DNA from: Glandiceps talaboti
Taxonomy: Eukaryota > Hemichordata > Enteropneusta > Spengelidae
Assembly: GCF_964340395.1 (NCBI RefSeq)
Contig: NC_135563.1
Span: 2,267,501 to 2,331,500, forward strand
DNA: 64,000 nucleotides
Direction: 5' to 3'
Shown here: positions 25,766 through 38,820 of the stretch, one piece after another
Layout of the letters: each line of letters starts with the position of its first letter
Position numbering within the stretch: the stretch's first letter is position 1
Position numbers and translations under genes: made by a program
The notes under the pieces: generated by a model
Database searches by the model: none
What the model was told of the DNA's origin: nothing
The model's input: the letters and a program-made list of their open reading frames with translations, nothing else

Positions 25766-28700
25766 AAAAGAATCACTGCAATCAGTGAGTGTTCTACACG
25801 GTGAACTACTCATAATGTTCTACATGCCGAATTACATATGACAGCATTTAGTGGTCTGTCTATGTATAGATTATACAACTCAGAGACAGTTTCATCACTT
25901 CCAGATGTCATATCACATGAACATGAAAGTTGAAATTACGTACACACAAACAAACACACAAACTATACTAAGTGTACAATGCTGTCGAGAAATTTAAGTG
26001 TTTCTTTATTACTATTTAGATAACATTGACCACCTATTGGCAATAAAAACAGCAACATTGGAAGATTTTACTATCGTCCGTGGTCAGTCAACTTTGAGTT
26101 GTTTTTATTAAGCAGATTAAGTACTTAGTAGGCCTACATACATTTCATAACAGCTACCGGTCTTGAAACGTTTATACCATTGGATATATGTTATATTCAT
26201 TGACAGAAATTTATGTTAATAACGATCAATTAATGATAAACGGGGTATTTGTTTTCAAATATTATTTGGTATTAAAAGTGGTACGCGTCTCAACTTCGAA
26301 ACGAATTTAAGTCTGCACGTGATTATGGCGACAACGCATGCGCAACTTGCTGACATTTCTATATGTTGACTTCATTTCAATTGTATCCGTATTATCTATT
26401 TCATCATCTTCTACCGAGAGAATAAAAATGAGTTCATTTGTTATGACATTTGATTGTATGAGCTCCTCTTAGAGGAAAATGACATCCTGCGAGGCGGAAA
26501 ATTAATCGCACTCAAAGAGAAATTAATTTAGGTATTTTTTACTGATAGGGTTAACGTTTAATATTCGTTTTAGCTTAAACTTCTGACACAAATAATCTTT
26601 TAATAAAAATCTTTTCGATTGCTTGTCTCCAACCGAAGGACGGGGTCAAAGGTGAAATTTGCAATTGTAGATGACAGAAGAACATTCATAAATACATCGG
26701 CCTATGCCATACCAGTCTTTAATTCTATGAAATACAAAATGGATCATTGTCATAGGAAAACAGAAAAACGTGTTCTGTTTGTGATTTCCTTACTTGAGAT
26801 GAATTGACAACCCTTCGTGTACATTAAGTTGTTCTATTATTAGGGTTTAATAAGAGAAAGAAAATCTCAAAGAGGAATGGTGAGACCACAATATATCATT
26901 GCGTTGAGAATTGACGACATCATGGAAAGTGATCGATAATTACCCCCCCCCTTCCCTCCAGCACCCCCATCCCCTTCCCTCCCCCTCTATCTCTCTCTCT
27001 CCAACTGTACATCTCCCTTTCTTTGTATATCCCTTGTATATATACATATAATGGGGGGACGGCAAGAGGGAGATAAAAATTGACAGAAGATAAAGGGGGA
27101 GACCTGGGGACAGTTCCATTTTTCAGCTGCTTTACTAATCAATTTGAATTTGACATGTTGAAGGGAGATATGCGTAACAGATAGAGAGTTTAACGTACAG
27201 AAGAAATTGACGGGACAAATAAATAGAAGATGCCGAGAAGTTTTCAGCATATGTATGTATGTTTTATTTCAAGACTTGTTTGGAATGCTGCCGATGTAGA
27301 CTTCAAATGAAATATCACAAGTGTTGGAAGGGTTCGACAAATGTGACATAGCAGTGGTAACAATGTCGGCCAAAACTATCCCCTGCGTATCTTTAAAAAT
27401 ATCCATAGAGACGTGACATGGTTCATCAATGGCATCTGTGTCATTCAGATTGACAAATTTAGTTTTCATCAATAGAAAGCAGACGCTCGGAACTGAAATA
27501 CGTTATATGGTGACTCTACCATTATTTAGCATTGTACGCTTGTTTACCGGGCGTGCCCCCTGCGATTCTGTTACCCGTAACAATAACATGACAATTATCG
27601 AGTACTTGTTAGCGATTACTCTGTGTCGAATATTCATAAAATTGTTTTTCTACTGTTTGAGATATAGTTCACTTTTGGTGAATCGGGTTATTATTGTTCA
27701 CAGCATCTTACGGTAGGATTATTCAGACCCCATGTTGTTTCTTTCAAAGTTCTTGTAATATGCTCAATGTCTTGCTTTGAGAGGGTGTCAAACCCACTTA
27801 AGGAAATTGACAGCTAAATAATGCCCCCTTTTCAGGAGGCAACAAATATTCAATTGGGATACAATTCCTAATTAACGCGCTATCCAAAACTAAACGAAGG
27901 GCAGCTTGCAGTTTATAAGCGTTTCTGGGTTTCGCCAAAACTCAAGGCATCAAATACGTCTGGTTCAATACATTTTCGAATGAAATTTCACTCTAACGTT
28001 TTGAGGATTACTAGAAAGCAGTTACTTAAGACGGTAGAAAGCAGTTACTTAAGACGGTCTACACAATGAACGTAGACAGACAATCCCTAATGTAAATACA
28101 TTACTGCACAAAACCAACATCGTCCAAGAAATCCAACCGTTTTAGCAGTGAACAAGCGCAGACATGACGTACACTACAGTCGTATGGTGGTCCACTGATA
28201 GAATAATCACTGCCACCAATATTCTTATAACAAACCAATACTTAGTCAGTTCAAAGTGTACTTTTTGATACATCAAAACACACAGTGCATTACAACTATC
28301 AACTATCAACTATCATATTCATTTTGGCGATGAAGTATAAACGTATAGACTAATTAATACAAATCGCCTATATGTTAAAATTCAAAATGTACGTCTTAAT
28401 GCCAAAGTTATAATAATGTCTACAAATTGCCATCCTTGCAGGCAAAAAGTCTGTGTAAACATCGTCAACTTCCAACAATTAAGTCTACTTTGAATTCATT
28501 AACCTCGTGTTACCCAAATGAGTTGTTGACTTCCCGCATTATACAGCTATTAAACATTCTCTATTCCAACTTTTGAGACTTTTCTTTTCCTACTACTGTT
28601 TTTAATAAATTTTCGAATGCGCATCACTAGTGTTACATCGTAGGGGGTAAATTTCTTCACCGCAGGCCTCAGTCCAGGTGTCGTTCTCTTGTTTAGGTAT

Positions 28701-30660
28701 GTTACGGAGTGCCAGTGTCGTCACCCTCTGAAGAAAAGTTGCCCACCAACAATGCCACAGATAGTAGGACATACCTCTAGGAATCATCCCTTGTTTGTCG
28801 GAAGTGAACAGTTTCCCTACTGTCATGCCTTTGTATAAGTTTAATTCTTCGCATCTAATGATCTATCACCTCTTAACACTATTTTTTTCCCCTTTCAAAA
28901 TAGTGATAATTCTCCGTCACGATGTCTATATTACACGTTTTTGGTAAATTGCACAACTCAATAAAAACGGTAATCGAACGTCAACTTAGAGCTGCAAAAA
29001 TTAGACAATTTAGCTTTTAAATTCGTACAATTACTAGTCGTGTCTAAGTAGACGGAGACTTTTAAAATAGCTTACTTTATTGAATCCCCAAACCGGACGT
29101 TTTTGTTAAAGTAAGCCAAGTACTATCTTGAATATCTACTTGCAGTAACCTCTAAAGATACAATGGCATTATCACCAGCTAACTATGTGCAGAAAGAGTT
29201 ACTGGTGTAAAATGTAGGATGTAGTGACCATGAAAGGCGGTCACTCCTGTAGTAGAATTACTGAAATGTTTGGTAGCATATACAAAAGAAATCGACCGTA
29301 AAAGAGGCCTAGTCTTCAGCGTTCTTTGGACCATTCTAATTTTAATGAGATCTTTAATCCTCTACTCCATTGCCTTCATTAGCCGACATAGTTTCAACTC
29401 TTTCGACGAAAACATTCAGATTTTTCTTACGATTCCCGTGTAGTTAGTTTTCAGCTCCAACAATCAGACGGTAATTACTCGCACTCTTAATACAAAAGAA
29501 CAGTTGGACTTCTTGTTTGAGAATTTGTTCCAAACGACAATGTCTTCCATAAATGACACTGCATCGGATATGCTGCAACCACATGCAGGGGTTTTCAGCT
29601 TCGTGTCAATATTCTTGATTTCATCAATTCCGAAGGTGTCAAACTCATTTAACTTTAATTGAGGTGTAGATTACAGGCTTTACTTGCAATGTCGCTACAA
29701 TAAAACATCCAACCGTGCATGGCGGTAGTCGTCTTTTACACTCTAACTGAGTGATTCTCACATCACTCCTTGTTACTTTCAAAGTCGCAAAATGGCTATA
29801 AAAATAACACATTTCAATTTCATTTTGATTCGGAAGCATCTATTTTGGTCACAGAATCGAATGTGAAATATTTCCATGTATAACATATAGAACAAAGTTA
29901 AGGGGGCACAAGCTAAGTTCATATTTTTTTGAGATTTATGCCGCGTATTCAAAAAATCACTCTTAGTATTCTACTTACGGAAACACACGTAACTATCACT
30001 TGCAATTGACTGAACTCAAACCTGGTATCAAGATATAACTTATAAACAACCAATGACGTAATCTTTTAAACATATTTAAGCATATATAGGAATCCATAAG
30101 CAATTAATTGTTCTAACAAAACCAGAAGGCAATTGTACTGCCATAGAAGGCATGCATTGACATTAGTATTATATTATAAATAGAATCGAGGTAAGTATTT
30201 TCACTTGAGTAAAAGGATTATAAACTCAACCTGTGCCTCTTTAACTTTGCAACACAGCATAGTTTTCGGATTTTTTCATATCGCAATGGTACATGAAAAT
30301 TTCCTTTTAAACTTTAAAAAAATCCTCATTTTCATTCGTGAGTATTTTTAAATGGTAAATGAATAATGTAATTTAGTTGGAGACGCTAGCTTGATTACAG
30401 ATATTAGATTAAAAACGGTTCTACCTAATTGAAAGCAAGGAGAAGAGTGTCATTTGATCTAATACAATCAATTCATTTGAACTCTTTCATAATAACCTTG
30501 CTAAAGAAATATGGTGATTTCATATACCCGACGTGTTCTCATTTCCTCCTACATGAATTTATTGTTAAGAGTCGTTCTCTCAGCTCCCTGTCAAGGAAGA
30601 GGGTTGCACAGTAGCAAACAATGCATATCATAATGGTGTAACAGTGATAAATGTATATTA
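25766..30660. other. Gene-free region with minor repeats
   Basis: No supported gene. Within it are a polypyrimidine tract at 26,942-27,002, a 23-base direct duplication (gaaagcagttacttaagacg type) at about 28,014-28,061, and otherwise AT-rich single-copy sequence. Short open frames show no recognisable features. Confidence 0.3.
26942..27002 (+). repeat. C/T-rich polypyrimidine tract
   Basis: About 60 bases composed almost wholly of C and T, beginning with a C run and ending in CT repeats. Confidence 0.85.
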
Positions 30661-31170
30661 TGAATTGTGGTAACTTTAAATCATGTAACTGTGGTAACTT
30701 TAAATCATGTAACTGTGGTAACTTTAAATCATGTAACTGTGGTAACTTTAAATCATGTAACTGTGGTAACTTAAAATCGTGTAACTGTGGTAACTTTAAA
30801 TCGTGTAACTGTGGTAACTTTAAATCGTGTAACTGTGGTAACTTTAAATCATGAATTGTGGTAACTTTAAATCGTGTAACTGTGGTAACTTTAAATCATG
30901 AATTGTGGTAACTTTAAATCGTGTAACTGTGGTAACTTTAAATCGTGTAACTGTGGTAACTTTAAATCATGTAACTGTGGTAACTTTAAATCATGTAACT
31001 GTGGTAAGTTTAAATCATGTAACTGTGGTAACTTTAAATCGTGTAACTGTGGTAACTTTAAATCGTGTAACTGTGGTAACTTTAAATCGTGTAACTGTGG
31101 TAACTTTAAATCGTGTAACTGTGGTAACTTTAAATCATGAATTGTGGTAACTTTAAATCGTGTAACTGTT
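30661..31170 (+). repeat. 24-bp tandem repeat, about 21 copies
   Basis: The unit is tgtaactgtggtaactttaa plus atca or atcg. Four units are replaced by a 23-base form starting tgaattgtgg. Each 23-base unit shifts the reading frame, so the Cys-Asn-Gly-rich frames across the array end at these units. An A/G difference at the unit end (atca versus atcg) sorts copies into two classes. Confidence 0.97.
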
Positions 31171-31408
31171 TAAATTTTAACTAATCAAAGATCACCCAGC
31201 GAGATAGAAAACCATTATTAATTTCGGGAAGCTTGAGGGTAATACATAATTGATAGAGTAGGCAAGGATTGATTTTGTGATTACTGAAACTCAAGATTTG
31301 ACCACGGAAGTGTTCCATTACAGAGTTGACCAATACATCATTAGTGATGACATTCCAATCACAGGATGACTTCACAGTACAGGTGTGAAATGTTGCTCAT
31401 AATTACAG

Positions 31409-31492
31409 GATCCGATATCCACCATGAAATACCCTGCAGGTTATAAAACAAAAGCAGAAAAACACCTGTTGGACGAACTGGCTTACTTCATT
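31409..31492 (+). other. Exon-like segment with both splice sites
   Basis: An acceptor-like aattacag precedes base 31,409 and a strong donor GTGAGT follows base 31,492. The 84 bases between are open in one frame (28 codons, including an ATG at 31,424 in an accATGa context and KAEKHLLDELAYFI at the end). No product is recognised and the pyrimidine tract upstream is poor. This may be chance. Confidence 0.12.
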
Positions 31493-31975
31493 GTGAGTAT
31501 CTACCAATGGTACCCTGCTGGCCAATTGTCCAGTCGCCGGAGGTGGTGAAACCAACCATGTCAAAATAACAATGAGGCCAAAGTGGAATGCTCGTACACA
31601 ACCCGGTGGTAATTAACAACGATTAGAACGCTCCAATGCAACTACCAACCACCCTACAATCCATCGATTGTTTTGTTTGTTCCAATTGACAACAACAATT
31701 TTAAGGAAGACTGAGCTGCTGAGAGAAAGTTTTAAAATTCTGAACAATGACGAGGCTCAAAACTTTACCTCCGGAAGTAGACTCCGACACCAAAATCACT
31801 CCAATATAAATATGGCAGAGAAGCTTTGAATCTGATACGACAGAAAGTATCATTTAATTAGTCAGATCTCGAATATCACACATAAGACAATAACTAATGT
31901 AAGATTAATGTTTTGTTTATAAGTTTATTTAGTGTCCGCGGTCAATGGTTATCATCAAATAAATGAATCACAGCT

Positions 31976-32205
31976 TTACAGATCATCAAGAGATGGCTTA
32001 CAAATAGGCTAGAACATTCACAGTTCAAATATACAAATTCGTATTTCAAGTTACAGATCATCAAGAGATGGCTTACAAATAGGCTAGAACATTCACAGTT
32101 CAAATATACAAATTCGTATTGCAAGTTACAGATCATCAAGAGATGGCTTACAAATAGGCTAGAACATTCACAGTTCAAATATACAAATTCGTATTGCAAG
32201 TTTCA
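31976..32205 (+). repeat. 75-bp tandem repeat, three copies
   Basis: Three nearly identical 75-base units beginning ttacagatcatcaagagatg occur head to tail. The main difference is atttcaag versus attgcaag at the unit end. Since 75 is a multiple of 3, an open frame on the minus strand also repeats; it is not considered a gene. Confidence 0.95.
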
Positions 32206-33839
32206 ATGTATTTTGAAGAATCTGAAAATGACACAAACACTAATAGAAGAGATGGCTAGGTTGAACTAATAACATACCGACTTGAAATAACACACTCTTC
32301 ATTACAGTTATTTTAGTACAGTCATATGGACACCAATTTATATTTTAAAATCCCTCTATAGAAAAGAACGGTTACAAAATTTTTATTAGCTTTTCCATCT
32401 TCCATAACTCAAGTGGCACCCAAATTATAAGTAAAATCAGAATTAAATCTTAGACTATTGTAACCACATCGTTGTCATGTGTGCTTCCCTTCTTATCTCA
32501 GAACTTTTTAGAATTTAACTAACAAAGCGAGATGAAGACGCAAAGGTTCTTCTTTTTTGGATAGGTACTAAAATTGTATAGTGGGGCTGTGTATGACCAG
32601 TAGGCTCTATCATACAAATAGTCTAGTATAGAATTGTCTCATATGAATCCTCTTTAATATAACAATCGTTTCATAATGAAGGTAATAGGGTCAAAATTAG
32701 GCAAGATAAACGTGAAATGTTTTCCTGGATTACTGTTTCACTGATGACGCTCATTAACAGTATCATTCTCTCGTTCTCACCCACAGATTGATCCCATGCA
32801 GCTTCTTTCACAGCTTTGTCAATAAGACGTGAAAAATGTCCTTTGAAAAGGTGTCAGGCTAAAATGCTTCGATGTTGCATGATTAAATAATTACAATTGA
32901 AGGAATTAACGATCCTCGACGCATTAACACAGCTAACTTGAAAAGACGAATTCAACCAAAATTAGAAGAACTGCCTCAGTCTATGATGCTGACGTCAGTG
33001 ACAACGTGTTTATCGGCGGTGCCGCCCACATTTGAAACCATTCGGTCGAATTTGTATATGTTAACTGTTTTGACGTGACAAGTATGGGGAGGTGCAGAGT
33101 TGAAGATAACGGAATCGTACAACAAACTTTTTTTTTTTAAACATCTTTTAAGGCAACTATTCTTAATGAAAAATACATCAATTATTTTGTCATTTGATTC
33201 AAATGTTGTCCACTTACAACAATATTTAAGATACTATGGAATCTAATGCTTGTATGGGGCATGATTGGCAATAATTTTTGTTTCAGTAATTCTGAAATCA
33301 TTACCGAATTGTTGTGGTCTTGTAATATATATTACAGAGGGCAGTGTGAATGGGATAATATTGATTAAGATTGATATATCATTAAAAATATGCAACGTGT
33401 AATAAATATTAGTGTTAGAATGTTGCAGTGTTTGTACACTTATTCCATACCATCCCAAGTTAGGCTTCAAGCCCGTGGATATCATGAGCCACCGTTTTAA
33501 TACGGTATACCACCAATTGTAAACTGAGTATGGAAACCCCAGTTGATTTTATCAGCAGTCCGGAGTGGTTAGTAATGTGAAAACTATATAATGCAAACAG
33601 TCAACAAATATTAAATGTGTGCTTTTATTTTTTTGTAGCAAGGAAAGAAAACGTTGTATTAAATGAGTTCGAAAACAGTGGTACTCTCTGGCCAAATAGA
33701 TGATTTAAGGTCACAACTAGATCCCGATATATTACAATAAATCTATGTGCATTTTATATCTTTTCAATTTTGTCAGCCTCTGGAACACGACATGCGTAAT
33801 TATGCGACAGAATCATAATAGTCTTTGCTTTTTAAACTA

Positions 33840-34096
33840 AACTTCACACCCATCGGTTAAAGTTATCAGAGGTATATAAGTGATATAACTTCACACCCAT
33901 CGGTTATAGTTATCAGAGGTATATAAGTGATATAACTTCACACCCATCGGTTATAGTGATCAGAGGTATATAAGTGATATAACTTCACACCCATCGGTTA
34001 TAGTGATCAGAGGTATTTAAGTGATATAACTTCACACCCATCGGTTATAGTGATCAGAGGTGTATAAGTGATATAACTTCAAACATCCATGGTATA
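33840..34096 (+). repeat. 47-bp tandem repeat, five copies plus a partial copy
   Basis: The unit begins aacttcacacccatcggtta and ends gaggtatataagtgatat. Five full copies run from 33,840 to 34,074. A sixth, diverged and truncated copy abuts the inverted-repeat element that follows. Confidence 0.95.
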
Positions 34097-34437
34097 AGGC
34101 CAAAAAAGAGAATTGTTTCTGGTCAGGACATTTTGTCTAAAATGATGCAACGACACACATTTTTTTTAATTCTCGACAAACCTGTCACTCAATCTTTTAT
34201 TTATGGCAATTATTGTTCTTTTTATTTAGTACTTTAGAACAAGTGTGTATGTAGAGCAGATGTCATTTGCTTGTTTATGATTGGCTCTGCAGTTGTCTTC
34301 ACTGAAGTAGGGTTATTTTGTGTTTCCACACGGATCTGCAGACTGCACGGGACAAATACACACAAAAAAGACTGACGCGGGGGTATTTAAGTGATGCGCG
34401 CTGACCAGAAACAATTCTTTTCTCTTTTTAGCCTATG
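34097..34437. mobile_element. Non-autonomous inverted-repeat element (MITE-like, about 340 bp)
   Basis: The left end (aggccaaaaaagagaattgt ttctggtcag) and the reverse complement of the right end (aggctaaaaagagaaaagaattg tttctggtcag) match over about 35 bases with a short gap. This is the structure of a MITE with terminal inverted repeats. The interior has no open frame. The bases tat flank both sides, but a target-site duplication is not certain. The transposase family is not identified. Confidence 0.7.
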
Positions 34438-35448
34438 TCTGAGGACTCCGTCATGTTGTGAATCAGATGAACAATTTTTCATGTATGTGATTGACAAGCG
34501 TAATTTCTCATTGTTTATCTCTTGATGGACTATTGACAACATAAATGCTCGTCCACGAAGCGGCTAAATTGCCGAACCAAACAAACCATTTCGTTCAAAT
34601 AAAATCATTCAATTTTGATTTTCGTAATCAAAATCGTTTCTAGGCTTGCAATCACACTTCATTGTTATCAGCAAACCACGTGTATAGTTTTGGTTTGACG
34701 ATGGAAGATCCACACCCCATACCTGACAAGGGCAATGTTATTCCTTGATTACCGTGTATTCTGTCGCCGAAGTCGTCACTTAGAATTGACCACCGACTCA
34801 TTTTGTATACAATCCCGACACTGTGGCATTCTAACTACCTACAATTTGTCAATATATCGCATTTAAACGCTATTTATACGTATGGAAAATCGCCGTGATC
34901 GTATGCCCGCTGTAGACAATGGTATTTGATTAAGCAGTTGTAAACGATGGCCAAAACACTGTGTGTGTGCACAATGTAGCAATTAGTATCCACGTAGTCG
35001 CTACTTAAAATTGAAAGGAGACATTTTCACCTAAAAGGTTTGACACATTTCACTAAATTTTCGATTCGAAATTACATTTTACAATAAACAAGTGGGTCGT
35101 TTATTTTATGATGTTGCTAGAGAAAGATAAAGAGACGATTTAGCGTTGAATTTTGTGACGATTTGGCTAAATCCTTCAAGTTCCATTTTCATAGATATCA
35201 TTAATAATATGAAAAGTGACAGATTAAAATGAGGCAAAGTTTGTCATAAATCATAATTTTATACAATATTTAGTACTAATTAATAAATAAAGGAGTTTAA
35301 ACAGTTTGAGTCACGAATAGCATATTTGTGTTCATAAGAATATATACCGTCAGAAACAATCCATCTTCCAGGTGATTTGCAAGAGTTTCGGACCTTGGAC
35401 AATTAAATGATCACAAACCTTTACGTCAACACAAATATGGTCTGTGTC
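34438..35448. other. Gene-free region
   Basis: AT-rich single-copy sequence in which nothing is recognised. Confidence 0.35.
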
Positions 35449-35492
35449 TGTGTACATACGTACGTACGTACGTACGTATGTACGTACGTATG

Positions 35493-35527
<35 letters not shown>

Positions 35528-35599
35528 TGTATGTATGCATGTATGCATATGTATGTACATGTATTTGTATGTGTGTGAGAGTTATGTGTTTGTTCATGA

Positions 35600-35692
<93 letters not shown>

Positions 35693-35709
35693 CATATATA
35701 TATATATAA
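35449..35709 (+). repeat. Compound (GTAC)n/(GTAT)n and (TA)n microsatellites
   Basis: ACGT/GTAC and GTAT tetranucleotides run to about 35,535, followed after a short unique spacer by a TA run of about 105 bases (35,602-35,709). The TA tract can extrude as a cruciform. Confidence 0.95.
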
Positions 35710-35872
35710 TAACATAAATAAAGTATGTGCGTGCGCGTACATGTCTAGTTATATGCAGCTGGCTATCATTTTAGCTGAAAGTCTAAAAGTTTGACTGTTG
35801 TCTTCGTCTATTTATTTGTGTGAAAAGTCGACCGGAAAATAACTATAGAATGGTTATGTCACAAACTATTCA

Positions 35873-36298
35873 TATCTGTATCTACTAGGTAGCTGTATCT
35901 GTATCTACTACGTATCTTTATCTGTATCTGTATCTACTGTGTATCCGTACCTGTATCTGTATCTGTATCTGTATCTGTATATGTATCTGTATCCGTACCT
36001 GTATCTGTATCTACTGCGTATCTGTATCTGTATCTGTATCCGTACCTGTATCTGTATCTACTGCGTATCTGTATCTGTATCTGTATCTGTATCTGTATCT
36101 GTATCTGTATCCGTACCTGTATCTGTATCTACTGTGTATCTGTATCTGTATCTGTACCTGTATCTGTATCTGTATCTGTATCTGTATCTACTGCGTATCC
36201 ATATATGTATCTACTATATATATTTATATGCATCTACTATATCTACTATATGTATGTATCTACTATATATATGTACCTGTATCTACTACGTATCTGTA
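35873..36298 (+). repeat. (CTGTAT)n hexanucleotide array with longer periodicity
   Basis: The basic unit is ctgtat. Blocks are punctuated by ctactgcgtat or ctactgtgtat and by ccgtac variants, giving a longer, irregular repeat of several hexamers. The 3' end degenerates into ctactatatat motifs. Confidence 0.95.
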
Positions 36299-37520
36299 TT
36301 GTTGAAATAAAAACACCAATACTGGTTGTATATTGGTTATATTGTTCTGTCTTTACCATTTGTGAGTTGGACCTTTCTAGACTAGACATGTTGTCAAGAA
36401 AGATTTGATCGGAGTCACAATTGTAATTTGGTAACGTCTGAGAGCCACATAACTACGTCATATTACCTAATAGTAACAAACATGTCGTTTCTTCTTCCAT
36501 CAAGTCCCTATTAAGGTGTATACGCATATCTTCAAGCAATACGGGAGGTTTTCTTTGGTGCCTCTATTGATTATTGTTTTTCCAGTTGAAAGGGCGTTTA
36601 ATCTAGCATTCAGTTGCTGTAAGTGCGTTTGACACCCTCTTCATAGGAACAATGAAGTGCATTGACAACAAGTGAAAGACGTTGTGTTATAAGTTTCCCG
36701 GGGTTGCAAGAAGCAAGCACTAATTTACAAAGTGTTCTTCACACACACTATTGTGAAATTACAAACTTTGGGATGAGAACAAGAGGAGAACTTTGCAGTA
36801 ATCAGGGGTCAATTGTTCTGAGTGTCAACTTAACACACCAGATTAACGGGACTTTCGCTTGGCATAAATCCTCAGACAAAGAAAGAAAGTGGCTTGAATG
36901 AGATCGAAATACTAACACTTTAGGGCCATTCGTTGACGATTAAGGCTGATGTTGTAATAAAATGGCGTTTACTTTCTTCCTTTTGCCCTCCTCTTAAATC
37001 AACTTCTCCATAGCTTCCCATGTCAATCATCGTGGTGTCTGGCCAGTCTTTGAAAGCTGACTAAAAACTATAACCCGTACAATGAAAGGTTTCATATATT
37101 TATCTTACAATTATACAACTGGACCAAACGTATGTCATTATGCAGCTGTAAAACGTCGAGGTTCGTAATGGCAATTGTTCTTGTTAATCAAGCATTATCA
37201 TCTTTGAATTATAGATATTTATAAAGCATAGTGCATTTAGCGTGCTGATGCATAAGAACATTTTACAGGAGATGAAATGAAATAGAAGTGAATAGTGGTC
37301 TTTGTTATTTCTAATACACATTAAACATATGATATACAAATTGTCTTGGCTCATTGCTTAGCTTCGTAAGTTAGTTCTACAAATATAGTACGATGTTATA
37401 TAGAGAGAAGTATTTGGTCTGCATTCTGTTCTCAGAGGATAGTTCCCGACATCGGATGAGTGGGACGCCTCGAGTGTTCAGAAAACAACACATGGTGCAT
37501 GAACGCAGTTTTCATACCGA
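36299..37520. other. Gene-free region
   Basis: No supported gene. A 79-codon open frame at 36,662-36,901 has no recognisable protein features. Confidence 0.3.
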
Positions 37521-37536
37521 CCACTAGAGGTCGCTG
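37521..37536 (+). promoter_or_regulatory. CTCF-like motif, plus orientation
   Basis: CCACTAGAGGTCGCTG matches the core CTCF consensus (CCASYAGRKGGC) with one mismatch. Binding is unproven. Confidence 0.25.
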
Positions 37537-37587
37537 TCCCACTGAGAAGTGTATTCTGACCTCGAATTTCATGTAATGTTGCAAGTA

Positions 37588-37980
37588 CTATTTTTGCCTC
37601 CCGCAAGGGAGTATATGTTATCCTTGTGTCTGTCTGTGTGTCCGTGTATGTGTGTATGTATGTATGTATGTATGTATGTATGTATGTATGTATGTATGTA
37701 TGTATGTATGTATGTATGTATGTATGTATGTATGTATGTATGTATGTATGTATGAGTGTGTGTATGTATGTATGTATGTGTGTGTCTGTCTGTCTGTCTG
37801 TCTGTGGACACGATATCTCAAAACTACAGCATAGATTCTGATAAAACTTGCTACACATCTTCCATATACTAATGACAAGGACTGATGTGATTTTGGTAAA
37901 CATCCAATGATCATTACTTAGTCATTTGCATAATTAATGGTTCTTAGTAATTAGGCTATATCTTTGCAACATATACTTCA
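37588..37980 (+). repeat. Dispersed-repeat candidate with an embedded (TATG)n/(TCTG)n microsatellite
   Basis: The order is tgcctcccgcaagggag, then tctgtctgtgtgtccg, a TATG run of about 110 bases, a TCTG run, and ggacacgatatctcaaaac with about 150 bases of unique sequence. Mobile elements that carry a microsatellite between fixed flanks are known in molluscs and other marine animals. Only this copy is visible here, so mobility is inferred. The microsatellite itself (37,634-37,804) is certain. Confidence 0.45.
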
Positions 37981-38547
37981 AATTCAATATAATGTATCCA
38001 GAGCAAAATTGGGGATTGAATACAATATTCAAGAACTCTTTGACTTGCAGTAATATGTTTGGTTTAAAATCGTATTCATCTCGGTCTAAATATCCTCCTA
38101 CATGTCCAAAAAAGTGCTTACCGTGGAAGGGGGACGCACCTTCCCACACCCTCCCCACTGCAAACATAGTAATGTTGTTTCTCCCCCAAATCGAGATTAA
38201 ATGAAAGGCCATGAGGTATCTTACCTATGCTTGGAGATGTGAAATAGCTTAAGTATATGTAAGATGTGAGATCTCTTCTTGCAAAGCCCACATCTATTTG
38301 TATAGAAATCTCTTATGATGGACGCAATTATATTTAAGTAGTGTGCCATACAATTGTACATCTCCAGGCATGGGGATATCTATAGCCTTTGGAGGGGGGG
38401 GGATATGAACATTCATGGGTTCATAGGAAAGGCATATTTTTTTTGTGATCGCGAACCAGGCAGAGGGTGGGGGAGAGATGCAAAACAAATTCACCAAATT
38501 TATTTCTCCCCTCCCCTACTCGTTATCCTACTACTCAAGTACGTACT

Positions 38548-38657
38548 TATATCTACCTAACTATATGTATCTACCTATATCTATCTGTAGACCCACATCT
38601 ATCTACCTACCTAGTTATCTACCTATATCTAAGTATATATCTACCAATATCTATCTA

Positions 38658-38719
<62 letters not shown>

Positions 38720-38816
38720 TATATAGTTATATATATATATATATAGTTATATTTATATATACCTATATCTATCTACCTACTTAGTTATCTATCTACGTAT
38801 ATCTATCTACCTACTT
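38548..38816 (+). repeat. (CTAT/CTAC)n and (TA)n microsatellites
   Basis: Imperfect ctatctac repeats flank a TA run at about 38,660-38,715 that is followed by further TA tracts separated by tagttata. Confidence 0.93.
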
Positions 38817-38820
38817 ATAT

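Noticed and set aside
30651-31150. Cys-Asn-Gly-rich frames resembling a repeat protein
   Set aside because: They are a translation of the 24-bp tandem repeat; the 23-base units break each frame and two frames are open at once.
36662-36901. 79-codon plus-strand frame outside repeats
   Set aside because: No recognisable motif and no supporting splice or promoter signal.
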